Shown here one piece after another: positions 1 through 12,472 of a stretch of 64,000 nt of DNA. Under the pieces are notes generated by a model. The model saw nothing but the letters and a program-made list of their open reading frames with translations. It was not told where the DNA came from and did no database searches. Source of the stretch: Fistularia commersonii (taxonomy: Eukaryota; Chordata; Actinopteri; Syngnathiformes; Fistulariidae); the NCBI GenBank assembly GCA_037954325.1, contig JBBMNZ010000001.1:6172874-6236873 (forward strand), in the 5' to 3' direction. Every line of letters begins with the position of its first letter. Position 1 is the first letter of the stretch. The position numbers and the translations under genes were made by a program.

Positions 1-498
1 AACAGTGTATGTATGTCCCGAGGTCATTTCACTCGGCCCTGCTTCTCATCATCCTCCTTCTCCGGTCCCATCGGCACCATCAGCCGCCCGATTATTTCCC
101 CATCAGTCGCCGCCCGCCACCAGATCATCAGTCCTCTCCACCGAGCTTCCCAAAGGATGTCATTACCATTTCCTCGCCAACAGAATGATGGCTCGACCCT
201 TCAGGAAGGAATTGACGGCCAAAATCATTTGATTTCAATTTTCATTTAAACTCAATTTGGCCGCTGCCAGGATGATGTATGTTCAGGTGCGCGTGTGTCA
301 GCTGCACAAACACTGTGCCGGCACAGGATGAATAATGCGGAGGAAATGGGACCTCAGGGTCGGAGGGAGGAGGTGGGTTGAACAAACCGCAAACTGACCT
401 TTTATCGAGAAGCAGGCGGTTTATTTGATGTTCGTTGTAGCTTGTTAGCCGCTACTTACAAGGCCATACCGGGGGCCAAAACCAACACATGCGGGCAA

Positions 499-517
499 GG
501 GGGGGGGGGGGGGGGGG
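499..517 (+). repeat. Poly-G tract (19 G)
   Basis: An uninterrupted G run in otherwise anonymous intergenic DNA; it may be length-variable or inaccurately sequenced. Confidence 0.9.
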
Positions 518-1282
518 CAGGGACGGAGCGGACTCCGGTCATAGGCGTAGGTGTTGTGTCAAAAATAACACCGGCTGCCCAGGTGCATGGCGAGACGGCT
601 AGAATTAACCAGAATTGAGTCGCGGAGGCCCTTCCATGCGCCAAGGTTACAGGAAACCCAGAACCTTCCTTGTTGAAGCAGACCCTTTGTCTCCGTAGCC
701 CCCCTCCCGAGGTCCGGCCAGTATGGAAGGGTGACAGGGGTCGCTTTTATCCTGGGTGGTCACTCAGTGGTCCCTTTACGGTGATGGCTGCAGACGCATT
801 CTTTGGCTCCTTCAAAGCGGGGAAGTTACCTTTCTGGTCGCCAACCTGGAGGACTGAAAAAAAACGTACACCCGATTTCAGACTCGAGTACTAACCAAAG
901 TTATGAAGCTCTCTCACTCGTCCAGATATTCACAAGAGCTCTCCATGGTTTGGAAGCCCCGATGCCCACAGTAGGGTTTTGACATGTTTCATGGCACGCG
1001 GTCAATCGGTTGGTTTCCATCAGACTCACATCGACGTCTCATTAGAACTGCAATGACCGATTTGTTTAGATCGATTGCCGCCAAGACGAGAACGGTCACA
1101 TTTCGTCACGTTTCATCATGTTTCCTCGGTTTCCCAGCATCACCAGTTCGAGAACTGACCAGCATGAATTTTGTTCCGAGAACTACCCTTCTAGTTTTTA
1201 GTTTTGTATTTGTACAGGTAAGAGGGACCACGGTAGGGACCGGTTGGAAATGAGCATCTGTGACAGTAGCCATCTTGGCTAA

Positions 1283-1304
1283 CCATCCATCCATCCATCC
1301 ATCA
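1283..1304 (+). repeat. (CCAT)n microsatellite
   Basis: About five CCAT units. Such tracts often mark the 3' ends of fish LINEs and of the dispersed repeat seen at 47445-47705, but no body is recognisable here. Confidence 0.8.
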
Positions 1305-2281
1305 ATTCATCTATCCATCTTTGGAAGGAACAGGTGACAAAAGATATAATTACATAAAGACCTTTGTACTAGCTGGATTCAGATAAGATAAGATAAGCAG
1401 AAGATGGATGGCTGGATATAAATAGAAGAGGCATATGAATAGAAGAGACAAGTGAGAACAACAACAGCTAGGATAAAAATAAACAACAGAATGACAACAA
1501 CAAGGATTCATTTTTAACTCTATTTTCCAAATTACCTTTTTAAAAAGTCATTCTGACTTTACCTTAAGCGACGTGTACCTTCAACGCCGACAACACGGAC
1601 AGCCACAGTCTTCATGTTCTGCATGGCGGGAAAAAATAAGCACGGACTTTCAAAGGTTCACGGCATAACGAAAATCCTACTCCCTAAAAAGGTTTCTAAT
1701 AACTTCAAAAAGTTACTACAGTGCCAAAGGGGCTTTAGAACACATGTTGTGAATATAACTTAAATAAGGAGATGCATTCAATGACTTCTAATTTCCTGGA
1801 GTCAGCATCGAAATCATGTTCTAATGTCGCAGCAGCTCTGAGAAGGACACGTCGCTGCACTCAAACCAGAACCGTCACCTCGACTGATTATGGCAAACTT
1901 GACAATTGCAAACCGCGAATTCAGATCCCGAGCTTAACAGGATGAAATCCTGAAAGAGGAGGTTAAAAAGCCAAACTAGCAAACGGATTATAGAATAAGG
2001 TTCGAACATGTAATCCCGCCCCGGTTTTGATCTCGATTAAACCTTCCGTACGCGGTGTCAGAAACCATTTAATAGGATTGTGATCCCTTTAAATGAAACT
2101 AAAAGAAAAATCCGGATGATCCTGATCCAAAGAGAGCACGTAGATGTACCTTATGTAATGAAATAAATCCAGCTCCCCTTCGTCAAGTGATTTGGAACTA
2201 AAGTGACGGGATGTATTATTTTAGAAGTGGAAAAAAAGTAAATCTGGGAGCATAATAACACGGTAATAACCCATTTATTCT

Positions 2282-2850
2282 AACTCATTAGCTCCATCCA
2301 TTCATCCATCTTCCCCCGCTTATCTGGAGTCGGGTCGCAGGGGCGGCAACAGGAGCAGTGAGCCTCCCTCTCCCCTTCCACATGGTCCAGCTTCTCTTGG
2401 GGGACCCCAAGGCGTTCCCTGGCCAGCCTGGAGACATAGTCAGGGTGTCCAACGTGTCCTGGGTCGTCCCCGTTGCCTCATCCAAGATGGACATGCCTGG
2501 AATACCTCCCGCGAGAGGCGTCCAGGAGGCATCGGCGCCACCTCATCCGGCACCTCTCTCTGCGGAGGAGCCTCTCTATCCGCTCCTCGGGGATGACCGA
2601 ACTACTCACTTTCTCGCTAAACGGAGAGTCCGGCCACACCGCGGAGGAAACTCATTTCGGCCGCGTCCGACTACATCAAGTCGGAATCTCTCATCCTCAC
2701 GCACCAGCTCGAGCTCCTTCCCCGCCAGAGAGGTGACATTCCATGTTCCAAGAGCCAGCTTCTGCAGCCGAGGACGGGACCGCCAAGGATGATCCTTCCA
2801 GGGGTATGAAGCCCCCGACAACATAGCTCCCAGGATCACGCAAACCCTCC
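2282..2850 (-). mobile_element. Internally deleted non-LTR retrotransposon (LINE) copy
   Basis: On the minus strand, an endonuclease-domain start (LALGTWNVTSLAGKELELVR, FRLDVVG) is followed almost directly by the ORF2 C-terminal stretch (CLLDASRGRYSRHVH, DYVSRLARERLGVPQE). It ends in a GGATGAATGGATGG tail near 2282-2300. Stops and frame changes interrupt it. In an intact element some 2-3 kb of reverse-transcriptase sequence would lie between the two parts. It is a dead copy. Confidence 0.65.
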
Positions 2851-3479
2851 ACCACGGTAAAGTGGCAGCTCACAGAGGGGTAACTCATTATCTATTAAAA
2901 TATTTGTTGCTCAGTTTCAGAAAATGCAAAATGAGAAAAAAGAAATTGTGTGTAGCGAGTGTGAGTGAGCTGAACCCATCCCAGCGCCAGTCGGCCGCCC
3001 CTCGATGGGCCAAACTTTATATGAGTGTGTATTTTTTTCGACGCTTGCCAACATTAGGGCGAAAGGTGTGTTTTACCCGGGCGAGGGGCCTGTCACTCGC
3101 AGGGGTCAACTAAGAATGGGACATTCATCTCATTCACATCTACGGACATTTTTTATGTCTTCAGGAGAACATGGAGACTCCACATAAGGATGACCCGGTC
3201 AGATTTGAACCAGGAACCTGATTTAAATAACTCTTAGAGTCATACTCGTGCAATTCAGTCTTCTCAGAGCTCTCAAAGCATCTCCCTCTCCGTGGCATCC
3301 TTTGGAAAGGGAACAAGCGGGTCAGAGCTGCAAAAACTCAACTTGCTCCAGCATCAGCGGGGGTCCATCTTTTAGAAATGAGCCGCTATTGATCATAAAC
3401 ACGGTTTTACCACCAGCGGGAATTGTAAAACATATAGAAAACACCTGCTTCCACATCTGCAAACTACCCCCAGCAGCCC

Positions 3480-3481
<2 letters not shown>

Positions 3482-3510
<29 letters not shown>
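3482..3510 (+). repeat. (GT)n microsatellite
   Basis: About 14 GT units between two stretches of anonymous sequence. Confidence 0.95.
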
Positions 3511-3512
<2 letters not shown>

Positions 3513-3889
3513 CGAAACTGAAACTGTAAATCCTCAGATAAAGTATCCTGTCAATCAAAGTAATGGGAATGTAGAAAACAGATATTAGAGATAATTTCTA
3601 AACGACCCCTGACCCTCGAGGGCTTTTTAGTTTCGAGCCGATGGCGATATCTCCATTACGCCGGCTAGTTCTGGTGTCACGTTGCACCTCAAGCAGGTGT
3701 GCTCTCTTGTGAGCTCTCTCAAACCGTCTACGCCACTTTGAGCCACAATCCGTCGGTCCTTTATGTCTGGGAGGAGGAAAAAGGTCAACCGCCTAAATTT
3801 CGATTTCATTCATCGAGATTCATTTTCTCAGTCGACTTGATTGTCACGGTCTTGTGGACCATGTACCCAAAAGTCTCTACGGTTGTTTT

Positions 3890-4000
3890 ACACTGCATTT
3901 CCGTGCTTGGTGATCGGTGGAACTCAAATGCCGTGCCTGAAACCAGATAATTCTCGCGGACCGCCATTTTTAAACTCAAATATGGTCCCTGGCCAACGAG
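3890..4000 (-). repeat. Copy 1 of an unnamed diverged repeat pair
   Basis: On the minus strand, AAAAATGGCGGTCCGCGAGA, ATTATCTGG and TTTGAGTTCCACCGATCACC align with a plus-strand segment at 6755-6850. The two read similarly (VRENYLVSGTAFEFHRSPS against VRREHLVMGSAYEFHQAPS). It is probably a dispersed repeat rather than a gene. Confidence 0.4.
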
Positions 4001-6654
4001 AAATGGGCCAACAAAGATTCCTGAACTCCTCTGGCCTGCGACGTCATTGAGGGATTTGCAGGCCTCGCAGCAAAACATCAGCATTTTGGCCAAATAAGTA
4101 CCGAGTTAGCCAATGGCAAGGTAATACACTAAGCGGTGCAGGGAGAAAATTAAAACACTTTGACGCATCAACTAGTCCTCGATTGTTTCTGAGTGTGGCC
4201 TTTAAGGTACAAGTCACATGGTCTAGACCTTGGCCCCTTACTGGCTGTGCAAATACAAAGCTAAAAGGTTCCCCTGGAGGAGGGGAGCTCATGGACAAAA
4301 TTCGAGTTGGAGATTTCTAAGAACTGTTATGTGCCAAAACTGTCTGATAATCCAAAGGAGGAAATCAGTGATCGGAACAAAGTTGGACCACAACTTGATC
4401 CTTTGGTCCCGACCAAGATCTGACTGATACTCCTGTTTGGACTCAACCAAGCAAGAGGTGTTCACGAATCCCCGTGTTCTTGACTATAAATCTGCAACAC
4501 TGGAGCCCGACAGGAAGGGATTCACCAAATCTTCCTCCACGTCACCAACAGGGAGAGAAAATGGCGTTCTTCTCCAAGCTCTCAGCTGCATCCGTTATCC
4601 AAGCGCACTCGTATGCCTCTGCGGTGCTGAACGCTCTTCAACATGACTCCAGGGTCCCTCCCGAGCTCCAGTTGCATCATGGGTACTCTGAATGTCCCCT
4701 CTAGGTGTTGTAAAGAGGGAGACATTTACTTTTTTTTTTTTTTAGATAATTTGAAACCACCTAGTGGTTAAAGGTCATATAACCTCCCTGCATGAACTGG
4801 TAAAAAGGAATACTTCCTGATGTACAATTCTCGGTATCTCTGTAATCCTCGTGTTGTTCTTGGGTTGCTTCGAACCTTCAACAATAGTCAGCCACGTTCT
4901 GGAAAGACCTTCGAGAGCACGTTAGCTGCGGAAAAGGCCGTAAACGTTAACAAGACAATTAATCAAAACTTCTCCGATGTACCATTTCATAGCGTTCTGG
5001 GATCCAGTGAATCCAGTCCGACCGGAAAACGTTGACCGTCGGGGGGGTGGCGGCCAGGAGATCTATCAACATCGGATTCCATTTCATGGTGGCTATCATT
5101 ATTTTGTCCACAAAAACACCTGGCAGGTGTAAAATAAGATTCATTTCTCTCCGGGCGCCAGGCGCAGTCAGATCTGGGATGGTTTTAAGGAGATCTCCTG
5201 CATCGAGGGTTTTCATGCAAGCTGCCAAATATCCAATGAATCCGCCGGGTCGCTCGTGCTGGGACGGCGAGTGCATGGGCAATACGACCCACCGCGGGAA
5301 TAACCCTCCGCCCCCGACCCTATGTGTCACATTACATCGCTGGAATGGAGACATAAAAAAGGCAGTTGTCAGAGGGTGTCCTCTGAGATGTCTTTATGGC
5401 AGGTAAAGAGATGCATGGATTACGTCTGCAGGAACCCCCACATGTACCGTTGGGGGCGAGGGGGTGGGGAGGCGGCAGGTTCTACCCAGTACAGATGAAT
5501 TGTCAGTGGGAATAAAGGGGAACGCAACCTGAGCCTGCGCAGCCGCGCTCTGCCGCCGAGCAGAACGGCGGTTCAGCCCCCGGCTCCCGGATTAATTAAA
5601 ACAAAATGACGAACCACAGGCGATTGACCCGGGTCGGGTTTCATGCACGGAGAGCCGGAGGGACGGCAACTGGAGCCACAGCGGGCCGTTTGTACCTGGC
5701 ATGCAGGCTGGCCATCCCTCGACGTCCTCGCCATTCCCATGCTGCCACTACGAGGCCACCTACATAGCAGTGGGGAGCTTCTGTTTGTGTGCACTCACCC
5801 GCTGACCCCCCCACCCCCACCCCAACACACACACACACACTCACACAGCTTGAGAACGTGTCCGGGTCAAGGACCCTCTTTTTAAATAGTGGCCACCTGC
5901 TTGTTTGGGACATTGCGAAGCTGCTTGTGATGTCCGCATTGGCTCGCTAGGAAACGGGATGCATCCTTGAAGGCAGCGTCTGTGGACGCACGCTTTATGT
6001 GTAGCAAGATGCATTTCCTCGTCTCGTTCCATTCGCGGTCGTTGGCAATGAAAAAAAAAAAGAAAAGAAAGGTCGCTCTGTAAAGTCGACACACTCGGAC
6101 GAACAACAATGCAGCTAGAGCTACAATAACAACCAACCCCTTCGGCCGTTGCGGTAAAATGTTTCTTCTGCTTCCTTGTGCAGAGTTTGGAAGTGTCTTA
6201 GCTTGAGTCACTTCAGCATGACTCAGCAGATGAGTTTTTCATGATGCTGCAAAAAGAAACCACTTCTGAGGTAATCTGAAGGTAATACTGAGGTAATCTT
6301 CTTCGCATGCCGGGACAGGACAAACCTCCAGGTCAATTCACCTTAAACTTTAATGCTCTATTGGTTAGTAATAATTAAGTTTAGTCATATAATTTTTTTG
6401 AAAAATATGTTTAAAATTACAATTAAATATATTTATGTATATATTCAGCTTACATTCAGTGTCAGTCCGGCTTCTATTTTGTTAAATCCCTGCATACATC
6501 AAGCCCGTGTTCGGGACAGGCTTAACGTCCAAAAAGAAGGCGGGGCTTTTTCTCCGGGCTCTGTTGAATGTGATTGGTTTATCTGACTGCCGATCGGAAG
6601 CAGTTTGACAATGTCGTGGTGCATATCCTCCACGTGCTTTCAAAACCATTCACA

Positions 6655-6740
6655 TTGGATTGCACTGGATCAGTGTCTTGCCCAAGGATGCTTCTGAGGA
6701 TCGAACCGACAAACCGCCCATTAGAGAGGCACCCAATCCA
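6655..6740 (-). repeat. SINE fragment (reverse orientation)
   Basis: Plus strand CAGTGTCTTGCCCAAGGATG and GAGGATCGAACCGACAAACC correspond to the inverted B-box region (GGNNTCGAACC) and CAAGACACTG block of tRNA-derived fish SINEs. Confidence 0.45.
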
Positions 6741-6754
6741 TAAACATGTTGCTT

Positions 6755-6850
6755 TTTTAAAATGGCACGTCGCAGTCCGCAGGGAGCATCTGGTGATGGG
6801 CTCGGCTTATGAGTTCCACCAAGCACCTTCGTCATATAAGGTCCTATCGA
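6755..6850 (+). repeat. Copy 2 of the unnamed diverged repeat pair
   Basis: AAAATGGCACGTCGCAGTCC, GGAGCATCTGG and TATGAGTTCCACCAAGCACC align with the inverted segment at 3890-4000. It lies just beside the SINE fragment at 6655-6740. Confidence 0.4.
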
Positions 6851-7481
6851 AGACCCTGCTTTGGAGTCGCAGCTAAAACAGAACTGAGGTCCATGGTCCC
6901 TGGATCCTATGCTGTACAAATGCATGAAAACCCAACCTACTTTCTGAAAAGGTTCTAAGAACTACAAAAAGTTTGAAACAATTTATGAAAATTATAGTTT
7001 ATATTTATTTTATGGCCTTCATATTATCTTTCGTTGCCTCGAAGCTTATTTTGCCGGTAGTGACTGCAGCGCCAAGGAAAGGGTCCATTCGATTTAAATC
7101 TGTGAAAGTCAATAGGTCAACTTCAATGCGGCAGCAACAATAATCTGGACGTTCTCAAAGCCGTCCGAATAAACTCGCCCAGACACGTCAAAACCTTGCG
7201 AATTCCTCGGAAACCCATGCGCCTCATTAGCATAGCACACGTGTGGGCTAACGTTCATTTGATTTGAGGACGTTTTTTTAATTAAAAAAATGATTGTCTG
7301 TTTCTGGAGAAGCAGGCATGATTGGTCACTCAGTAAAATACCATAATTCCCCGCTTTGCCCGTGGAGACATTTCAGAAAAGCAGTATTTTTACAATTTTT
7401 TTACGCTACATATGAGATAACTCAGACTGCTCACTGTACTCCCTAGTGGCCAAAACGCAGAAGATCAGGTGGGATTTAAGT

Positions 7482-8188
7482 CAGTGGTCCCCAAACTACG
7501 GCCCGGTGGCCAAATACGTCCCGTCTCCACATTTTGCCCGGCCCCTGAACAATACCAGAGATGCATTATGTTTTTTTTTTTTTCATGCTGGCCACGTAAT
7601 CGTGACTTGTACATGCATAGAACGTAACATTCTATTCCAACCTTCTGCAGTCTGTACCTTATATGAAACCCCTCCCTCAAAAAAAAAAAAACCTGGACAC
7701 ACCCCTGTCAAATAACACGGAATAATGGCGAAAAGATTAGGTAAGTGGAAAAATAGATTCAGAATACATTTATTTCATCTGGAGGTGTAGTTAATTTGGT
7801 GGTGTTGGTATCAGTTCGGTTTCATAGCCTGCTTGCTTTTTGGTTTTCACAGTAAATTTGATATGAAAGAGCTGCAAACAGTTGTGTCTACAATAAAGTT
7901 AATGTTACTTGATCTTTTTTTCTTTGAAAAACATGAAAAGGGTCATTTGGTTTTTATTTATTTCATAAATAGTGTTATTTATTTCGTTAATAATTTGGTT
8001 ATTTATTTTCTGATTTTTGCTTTCTGTCAACATCCCAGAAAGGGTTAATTTTTGGTTATGCGTGCCTTTCTGGAAAACAACAAATGCTTACGTTTAGACA
8101 CCTCTGCGATCGTCACACTTTTTGTTACAAAAAGTCAGAGAAGGGAAAAGTTATTTGGCCCCCGCAGGAAAAAGTTTGGGGACCCCTG
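7482..8188. mobile_element. hAT-superfamily non-autonomous element, 707 bp, with perfect 8-bp target duplication
   Basis: The left end CAGTGGTCCCCAAACT and right end AGTTTGGGGACCCCTG are inverted repeats matching at 15 of 16 positions. They are flanked by identical ATTTAAGT at 7474-7481 and 8189-8196. An 8-bp duplication with CAGNGGTCCCCAAACT ends is diagnostic of hAT elements. No transposase frame is visible inside, and the interior is AT-rich with several homopolymers. Confidence 0.85.
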
Positions 8189-9584
8189 ATTTAAGTGGTC
8201 TCTTCCTCATTTCCAGTTGATTCATTTGGGTGACTTTTTAAAGAAAAGTCATGTAACACTCCCGCCGCCCTAGATTAACAGCTAAAGAATAACACAGGTA
8301 GGAAAAAAAAATAAAAAATTAGGGAATAAAAGACAAAAATATGACTTATTAAAAACAAAAAATATTCTAACACCTGAAATCGAGGGAAATACCTAAAAGG
8401 TCTACCTTCCTTATTCCGGCTTTAGAAGCAAAATCGACATCGGTGAGTCACGGCGAAGGAATGAGGGAACATGTCGGGAGGGAACGCGGTGAAGGGAGAG
8501 TCTCGCAGGCAGTGATTAAGGAACCATCTGCCGTCCTCTGCGACCGTACATATCTCCCGCCTCATCCAGGTTTTCCAGTTATTCCGAGACGAAGCGGCGT
8601 GTCAACTTGATGCAACGTGCAGGCAGGGAGCTCCTCAGGCCTGAGGCGACTGTTCCCACTCGCCTGGCGCTCCAGCGAAGGATCTGACTTCTGACGGGAA
8701 ACTTGACAATTAAGACTTCCTGTTTCCAGTTTTGTGTAGGTTTCTTTGATTACGCTGTTTTCTTTTTTTTTTGTTAGCACACTGTATATTTTCGTTTTCT
8801 GGCTTACTCAACAAATGTATTGTATCCGATACAGTAATGAGCTGACCTTTAAACACACAATAATAAATAATGAGATTTAATAAACAAGATACTGAGGTTC
8901 CTTTAATATTTTTCAGTCTATTTTTCAACTAGCCTTTCTTTTTCATGAGTGATTTATCAGTTTCCCCTGATTTTAGTTTACACAGGATTTTGTACCTTGT
9001 TCGATTTTGCTGCAAAATTTCTGATTTGTACCTTCAAATATTTAATATTTCTTATAGTGGTAAAATATGTATAGATATTTTGCTAATTTCTAATGTTACC
9101 ACCAGTTTCCCTGTAATTGATGTTTAGGTGATTTCTGATGTTTTGTTCTGTGGTTCACGGACAAGGACTTGCTCGTCTAAAACACTGACACTCAAAGAGG
9201 GCCTGCTCAGCTCGCCTCAGTTGATCCACTTTTGAAAGGTAAATTTTTTTCATTGGTATTTTTTGATTTGCGCTTCATGTATAATTTTGAATTATTTCAG
9301 AGCACAAAAAAAGTCATTTAAAAATGTTGGTTACATAATTACCAGATCAGTTTAAATAAATTATTGACTTTTTTCTCTGCTAGCAGAACCCATCAGTTCA
9401 CCTCAGACAGGAAGAAGGTGAAGCCATACATTTATCTTTCAGCCATCTTTTTTTGATTGACTCAGATTTATTTACTTTTATTCTTGTGCATGTTTTACAA
9501 TAAATACATGGATATAGTTTGGCTTGAGCAACTGGCCAGTACTGACATGGAGGTGACCGACCAGAGAACATGGAGCATCAACAC

Positions 9585-9589
9585 ACACA

Positions 9590-9636
<47 letters not shown>

Positions 9637-9638
9637 GC
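9585..9638 (+). repeat. (CA)n(CGCA)n compound microsatellite
   Basis: A short CA tract runs into about 11 units of GCAC. The alternating purine-pyrimidine order could adopt Z-DNA. Confidence 0.95.
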
Positions 9639-9904
9639 TGGGGTTGATTCAAGCTGACAGGAAGTGTGAGGTTCTCAAGAACGTAACGACCCGAGAAATG
9701 TTTTGGTTTCTCTTCTGAAAGGTGAATTCAGGTGAAAAAGTGTGTGTGTGATGGAATCCAGTGACCCTGACTGGCTGGAAAAGTCCAAGATTAAAATCAG
9801 ACCTGGACCCAGATCCTCTCCTCCTCTCCGACCTGACAGCAGCTCAGTTGGAGTCATCAACTCCAGCCCTGCCTGTTGTCTATCACTGCTTCACCTGGTG
9901 TGAC

Positions 9905-9905
<1 letters not shown>

Positions 9906-9944
<39 letters not shown>
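9906..9944 (+). repeat. (GT)n(GA)n compound microsatellite
   Basis: A GT tract is followed directly by a GA tract. Confidence 0.9.
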
Positions 9945-10998
9945 AACACTTGTCTCAGTTACAGCAGGGGGTCCAAACTTTTCACACCCCCCAGAATAAA
10001 GATGACAGACTCCTGACACTCGCTATCCCCCAGAGGTAATAACATTGCAATAAACTGCTCACGGGCTCGCCTTAGCTTAGTCGAATATAGATTATAAAAA
10101 AAGGGCAAGATTTAAATGCATTGAATGGGGGAATGGGGGGAGGGGGATGATAAAATGAGGCTGGTTAAATTTGTTTTACATACATTTGATGTTATACTTA
10201 ATACTAACTCAACCTGCAGTTTTATAACTGCCTTTAAAAATGAAAATTATATTTTTTGCCATTGCTTTTGTTTTTTTTTATTCATCTGGCAGTTTAATGT
10301 TTTTTTGATCACTTACCAATGAAATCTGGTGAACCAATTCAAATGGGAATTTTTATACACAATTTATATTCCACTAGTGTCATTATGTAAATGTCATATA
10401 TTAAATGGCATGTTGAAACAGAAAAAAAAATCTCTGTGATAATAAAAGTGTAGTTGTTATTCCATATAAATTGTTGAGGGTTAGTTTCTGTGACGTGTGA
10501 TGCAAAAACTGGTTATGGAAAAATCTGAATGGTTAGAGATGATCTACTTTTTCTGACCAACAGTCTTGCTTGCTCCATGTTACATAACTGGGTTTATGGT
10601 CGTGATGCGGCTGCATTTTGTAATTTTGTAATCTTCACAGACATGTCTTTGAACGGGATGGCAGCAGGGGATTTCCCGCCACCTTCGTGATTGTGCAGTC
10701 TGTCCCACTGCGGGAAGGTCTGGGGAACTTCGGCTAATTGTCAACTTCCTGTTCGGACGTGGCTGAACCTACGCGGACTGATTCTGGGTGGAAGACGCTG
10801 GCGCGGTTGCGTTTGTCCAGGATGGACGAAAACAAACTGACAACCTGGGAAACTGCTGGTGGGGGGTGCAACCAACAGTGCCAAACACTTGCTATTTCAG
10901 ATTTATTGAAATTACATTCGTTGAACATTAGGGGTGTAACAATCATGCGAGCTTGAAGAGATGATGGATGACATAAAAATTCTAAATGTAACGATTCA

Positions 10999-11004
10999 TT
11001 TATT
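10999..11004 (-). terminator. Candidate polyadenylation signal for ST3GAL3
   Basis: This is an AATAAA hexamer on the minus strand, the first I noticed downstream of the stop codon, which would imply a 3'UTR of roughly 1.5 kb. It is inferred from the hexamer alone. Confidence 0.25.
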
Positions 11005-11254
11005 CCTGCATATAAATTTGGAAAAGCACCTTCTGCTGAACTCTTGCTCTTCTTAAAATTACAAACGGCACCTACATTGTGATCGGGGGATATTTTGTCA
11101 TACAAAGAGAAAAAAAAAGGCAAAATCCAACTTTTTCACATTAAAATGCGTTTTTTAAATTCGGGATTCAGGATTGACAGCCACAGCACCCTCTAGTGTT
11201 CTGGTTGACCTATTCATTCACTTAATGCAGCTATCACCCTTTTCTGCTTCGGGA

Positions 11255-11352
11255 CGCTTACATATACATATACATATACATATATGTATCTACACATATA
11301 TATACTATATACTGTAATTATATATATGTGTGTGTGTGTATATGTATATGTA
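11255..11352 (+). repeat. Alternating TACATA/TATA/TGTG low-complexity tract
   Basis: ACATAT units in both orientations, TATATA and (GT)n make a partly palindromic AT-rich tract in the presumed ST3GAL3 3'UTR or intergenic DNA. Confidence 0.85.
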
Positions 11353-12472
11353 TAATTAATTAGTCTTTGCATTGTTACACCCATACTGAAAACGAAATGT
11401 CGAATCTTTTTTTCCATGGCTGAGATATACACCTGAATGAATCTCGAAGTATTTGCATTGATCACAAAAGCTGGAAGTGATACCACATGGGTGCGGTCCA
11501 TACAAGGATCCCGGAGAAACGTGTCTACTAACAAGGGCAAGGACGAGAGACAACTGGCGGTTTTGGGCTTCCAGCGGTGCGACGCCCGCCATCTCTGCTT
11601 CTGTTTGTTAATGCACCTTAGGCACCTTCATGGCTGTGAGAATCTATTTATAGCTGACAGTTGATGGAAGTGCAGGTATCACGATGGGCCGCTATTGCTG
11701 TTTTCACACCATGATGCTGTGTGAGGTGTAACCCACCTTGATTGTCTGAGTAGAAAAGAAAAGAAGGAAAAACAAATGCAGCTCGGAGCAAAACGAGGAA
11801 AATGGTGCATTGCAGCAGAGCGTAGGGTCACCTTGCGCATGTCCACTTTCATTCCGAGGTCTGCTGCTAATTCGTCAACATACAAAACAAAAAAAGGATT
11901 ATAAAAATTGCACTCTGTCAAAGGGCCTATGGGATAATAGTTGCAACATGATAAAAAGGAGTCTGGATAATGCAGGTGCAGGTCAGTGCAACCAGATGAA
12001 CTGGGAGTAGATCTTTGAAATGAAACGCAAGCTCTGACCTCAGGCGGCAGGAGGTTCCAGGACGGCTTGGTCAGGGGTCAGATAGCGTGCGCCGTATTTA
12101 GAGCCCGTACAAGTCGGACAAACTTTGATGGAGATGACATTCGGATGAGCAGAAGGACACTTTGAGGGATTATTGCCCAGGCTGATCGCTCAGTCTCTCC
12201 CTTCTATGTCCACCTTTTGCCAGCCACGTTGGTCCATGTAACCCCAAGCCCCAGAGAGAACGCGCCGGGGTGGAGAGGGAGCATGGAGGTGCTAAATACT
12301 GAGAAAATGCAGAGGCCGTTAGCGTTCAATATGTCAACAAGCAGCCCCCGGGGGAAAAGCGGAGTAGAATGTGTCCTCCCCCTGGACCACCGCAGCGCCT
12401 CCCTGCTGGCGGTACAGTCTCTGTTGTCAGATGGAGGTGAGATCGAGTAGCCCCCCTCCGCCCCTTCGCACA

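Larger units (their letters stand above)
1..2281. other. Intergenic DNA, no gene recognised
   Basis: It contains the poly-G tract and the CCAT microsatellite. Short open frames on both strands show no recognisable domain. I see no RNA gene. Confidence 0.5.
2851..7473. other. Intergenic DNA between the LINE remnant and the hAT element
   Basis: It holds the (GT)n tract, the diverged repeat pair and a SINE fragment. The segment about 5030-5400 is GC-richer and open on both strands, but neither translation resembles a known protein. Confidence 0.5.
8197..12472. other. Intergenic DNA and presumed ST3GAL3 3'UTR
   Basis: It contains microsatellites at 9585, 9906 and 11255. The part nearest 12472 (about 12200-12470) is GC-rich and is likely 3'UTR on the minus strand. 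No coding sequence is recognised. Confidence 0.45.

Noticed and set aside
5032..5406. Open frames of about 125-130 codons on both strands in a GC-richer segment
   Set aside because: Neither translation has a recognisable domain, splice context or coherent codon use. High GC alone lengthens open frames. It could be conserved non-coding DNA, but that cannot be judged from one sequence.
9585..9638. CRISPR-like or satellite array
   Set aside because: The regular spacing comes from a simple GCAC microsatellite. There are no unique spacers anywhere in the window and the DNA is eukaryotic.
10999..11004. A firm 3' end for ST3GAL3
   Set aside because: A single AATAAA in AT-rich DNA is weak evidence, so it is listed only as a low-confidence candidate.
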